DNA from: Agromyces protaetiae
GTDB taxonomy: Bacteria; Actinomycetota; Actinomycetes; Actinomycetales; Microbacteriaceae
Assembly (NCBI RefSeq): GCF_030866785.1
Contig: NZ_CP133018.1
Location: forward strand, 4,117,721-4,181,720
Direction of reading: 5' to 3'
Length of the DNA stretch: 64,000 nt
The notes under the pieces were generated by a model that saw only the letters and a program-made list of their open reading frames with translations, made no database searches and was not told the origin of the DNA. Shown here one piece after another: positions 62,656 through 64,000 of this stretch; position 1 is the first letter of the stretch, and each line of letters begins with the position of its first letter. The position numbers were made by a program, and so were the translations under genes.

Positions 62656-63009
62656 TCAGGGGTGGACGTGGGCGGAGAACTGGGGGAGTGGCACCGCATC
62701 GGCGGCAGCCCACCCGGCCGGGACGACCCAGCCGAACGGCGTGATCCGGTATCGCTCGTGCCGCGCGGCGCGCACATCGTCGATGCCGCCGGCGCTCCAG
62801 GGATTGCACCGGAGGATGCGCCAGAGGGTGAGCGCCGACCCGACCACGAGCCCGCGTTGCTGCACCGACCCCAGCCCATAGGCGGAGCACGAGGGGTAGT
62901 ACCGGCACACGTCGCCGTAGAGCGGCGAGATCAGCTTGCGGTAGGCGCGAAGCAAGAGCACTCCCGCATTCCGCGGGATGAGCACGAGAAAGAGGACGAC
63001 GTCACGCAC
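62656..63009 (-). CDS. yidD: Membrane insertion efficiency factor YidD
   Basis: A 117-residue YidD with CRYYPSCSAYGLGSV and WRILRCNPWSAGGIDDV, both diagnostic. GTG 63009 is chosen because it has GAAGAGG upstream and overlaps rnpA by eight bases; ATG 63072 is possible but adds residues without homology. The C-terminus is about 30 residues longer than in E. coli. It assists YidC. Confidence 0.9.
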   Translation of the reverse strand: MRDVVLFLVLIPRNAGVLLLRAYRKLISPLYGDVCRYYPSCSAYGLGSVQQRGLVVGSALTLWRILRCNPWSAGGIDDVRAARHERYRITPFGWVVPAGWAAADAVPLPQFSAHVHP

Positions 63010-63424
63010 GGGATGCCTCTTCGCCAACCGTGATCCCCGCCGAGGAATCCGTGAGTCGATGTGCTGCTGCATTCCGATGCGCCGCCGGCAGCCCGGCAGC
63101 TCGTTCGGCCGCCCGCCGCACTTCGGCACGCAGCGACGAGAAGTCCGAGGCGGCCGACGAGGGGAGCGCCCGTACGACGAGGTCGAATCCGTGAGCTCCG
63201 CCCGCGACGAGCTCATGACCGGCGGCCTTCAACCGGCGGCGGACCAGATTTCGGCGCACGGCGGTGCCGACCTTCTTCGAGACGATGAAGCCGAAGCGCG
63301 CGTCGGTGTCGGCCTCCCGTGAGCGCACGTAGCTCACGGTGTGGGCACCGGCGACCTTCGCACCACGGCGCACGACTCGTCGATAGTCGTCGGCGCTCGT
63401 GATGCGGTTGGCTTTGGCGAGCAC
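63002..63424 (-). CDS. rnpA: Ribonuclease P protein component
   Basis: A 140-residue RnpA. RFGFIVSKKVGTAVRRNLVRRRLK near 43-66 is the signature (cut here to its RN-L-RRR core), binding the RNA subunit. GTG 63424 is seven bases after the rpmH stop. The C-terminus has a disordered tail. It processes the 5' end of tRNA precursors with the rnpB RNA. Confidence 0.94.
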   Translation of the reverse strand: MLAKANRITSADDYRRVVRRGAKVAGAHTVSYVRSREADTDARFGFIVSKKVGTAVRRNLVRRRLKAAGHELVAGGAHGFDLVVRALPSSAASDFSSLRAEVRRAAERAAGLPAAHRNAAAHRLTDSSAGITVGEEASRA

Positions 63425-63431
63425 CGAAGCC

Positions 63432-63569
63432 TTACGCGGAGAGTTCGGTGCGGCCCTTGCGGCGACGTGCCGAGAGGATCGCGCGACCCGCACGCGTGCG
63501 CATGCGCAGGCGGAAGCCGTGCTTCTTGGCCCGGCGACGGTTGTTGGGCTGGAACGTACGCTTGCTCAT
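63432..63569 (-). CDS. rpmH: 50S ribosomal protein L34
   Basis: A 45-residue L34: [19 protein letters not shown], then [22 protein letters not shown] split at its conserved GRAIL. It is the first gene of rpmH-rnpA-yidD-yidC-jag-rsmG, and marks the left side of oriC. Confidence 0.97.
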   Translation of the reverse strand: MSKRTFQPNNRRRAKKHGFRLRMRTRAGRAILSARRRKGRTELSA

Positions 63570-64000
63570 TCTTCTTCTCCGGCGGTTCGAGATCCCTCAC
63601 CGACCTGCGTCACAGGTGCGGCCGGCGGGAAAACAAGGGTGCCCTGACGGGCTGCGGTCAACTGACTTAACCTACGGCCTCGCGGGCGCGCGGTCAAACC
63701 CGCTGCCGCTGCTGGGACGCGGATCGAGTCCGACAGTATCGCAGCTGGCTGCGCGTCGGCTGTGGAACGACACGCCCGATTCGCGTGGATCCCCGAACTG
63801 GCATTTGTCGCGGTGGCACTCTGTTCGCTACGGTTTGAGACCAGTTATCCCCAGCTTCGCACCCGGAAATCTGCGGATCCGTCGAAGACTGCCAACAGGC
63901 CGTGGATAACACTGTGAACACATGCCTCGCACCGCTCGCCGATCTCGGTCGGGATCGACGGGCGATGCAAGCCGATGTTCGAAAGCGATTGCGGGGAACG
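63570..64000. other. Left part of oriC / rpmH-dnaA intergenic region
   Basis: 431 bases without a gene in either strand. DnaA-box-like elements are TTATCCCCA (63845-63853), CGTGGATAA (63901-63909, complement TTATCCACG), each one mismatch from TTATCCACA, and TGTGGAACG (63761-63769). A relatively AT-rich stretch lies around 63830-63915. In Actinobacteria oriC occupies the rpmH-dnaA or dnaA-dnaN gap, so the rest should lie past the window edge together with dnaA. Confidence 0.7.

Noticed and set aside
1..64000. tRNA, rRNA, CRISPR arrays, IS elements, integrases
   Set aside because: No cloverleaf-like, regularly spaced repeat or transposase/integrase sequence was recognised on either strand.
1..64000. 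GGATGCCTC as a polar KOPS- or Chi-like motif
   Set aside because: The orientation is roughly balanced (about 14 to 12), while such motifs are strongly strand-biased on one replichore.

Overview
The window is 64 kb of high-GC actinobacterial chromosome ending just short of the replication origin. The right end carries the classic run parB-parA ... rsmG-jag-yidC-yidD-rnpA-rpmH on the minus strand. Five copies of the parS core GTTTCACGTGAAAC lie around it, and DnaA-box-like sequences appear in the last 250 bases, so dnaA should begin just beyond base 64000. Gene content points to Microbacteriaceae, most like Agromyces and relatives: very GC-rich third codon positions, LAxTG cell-wall anchors, a DUF6049-like gene in front of murJ, a SigR-type promoter at trxBA, and a zinc-independent rpmB-rpmG-rpsN operon. 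The family is an inference; no 16S gene is present. No rRNA, tRNA, CRISPR array, IS or prophage was seen.

Layout. 1-9 kb is a surface and secretion region: the end of a beta-lactamase-fold hydrolase with an LASTG anchor, an RHS-repeat protein with an unrecognised membrane-associated C-terminus, a small unknown gene, an M14 carboxypeptidase with an LANTG anchor, and a secreted trypsin-like protease. 9-16 kb holds a class II glutamine amidotransferase, a lipoprotein with the beta-lactamase fold but without its catalytic residues, a PIF1-like helicase, an unknown membrane-anchored protein and a CopD-CtaG fusion. 16-18 kb carries hup and rpmB-rpmG-rpsN. 18-21 kb is a glycine betaine/proline uptake operon (proV-proW-proX). 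21-24 kb is glutamate decarboxylase with a YrhK-like membrane protein. 23.5-27.7 kb is a five-gene zinc uptake operon, znuA-znuC-znuB-znuB-zur, behind a Zur box.

28-32 kb encodes a branched-chain-type 2-oxoacid dehydrogenase (E1 alpha, E1 beta, E2) behind a palindromic operator candidate. 32-42 kb is mixed: an aminotransferase, a holin-like membrane protein, a WXG100-like small gene paired with a membrane/hydrolase protein, a tyrosine phosphatase next to purB, membrane proteins, the three-subunit proton-translocating transhydrogenase, and a lipoprotein. 42-46 kb is dnaB-rplI-rpsR-ssb-rpsF, with a 500-base gap full of DnaA-box-like sequences between dnaB and rplI. 46-56 kb has pcnA, a DUF6049-like gene, murJ, trxB-trxA, an aminotransferase and ddl. 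56-64 kb is the partition and origin-flank block.

Worth a second look: a perfect 17-bp inverted repeat with a third copy beside it in front of rpsF; the DnaA-box cluster beside dnaB; a ParA with an apparent N-terminal extension of about 327 residues that contains a parS site; the dead beta-lactamase-fold lipoprotein; the WXG100-like/hydrolase pair; the RHS C-terminal region; and a 9-base word, GGATGCCTC, that occurs far more often than composition predicts and builds two hairpins.
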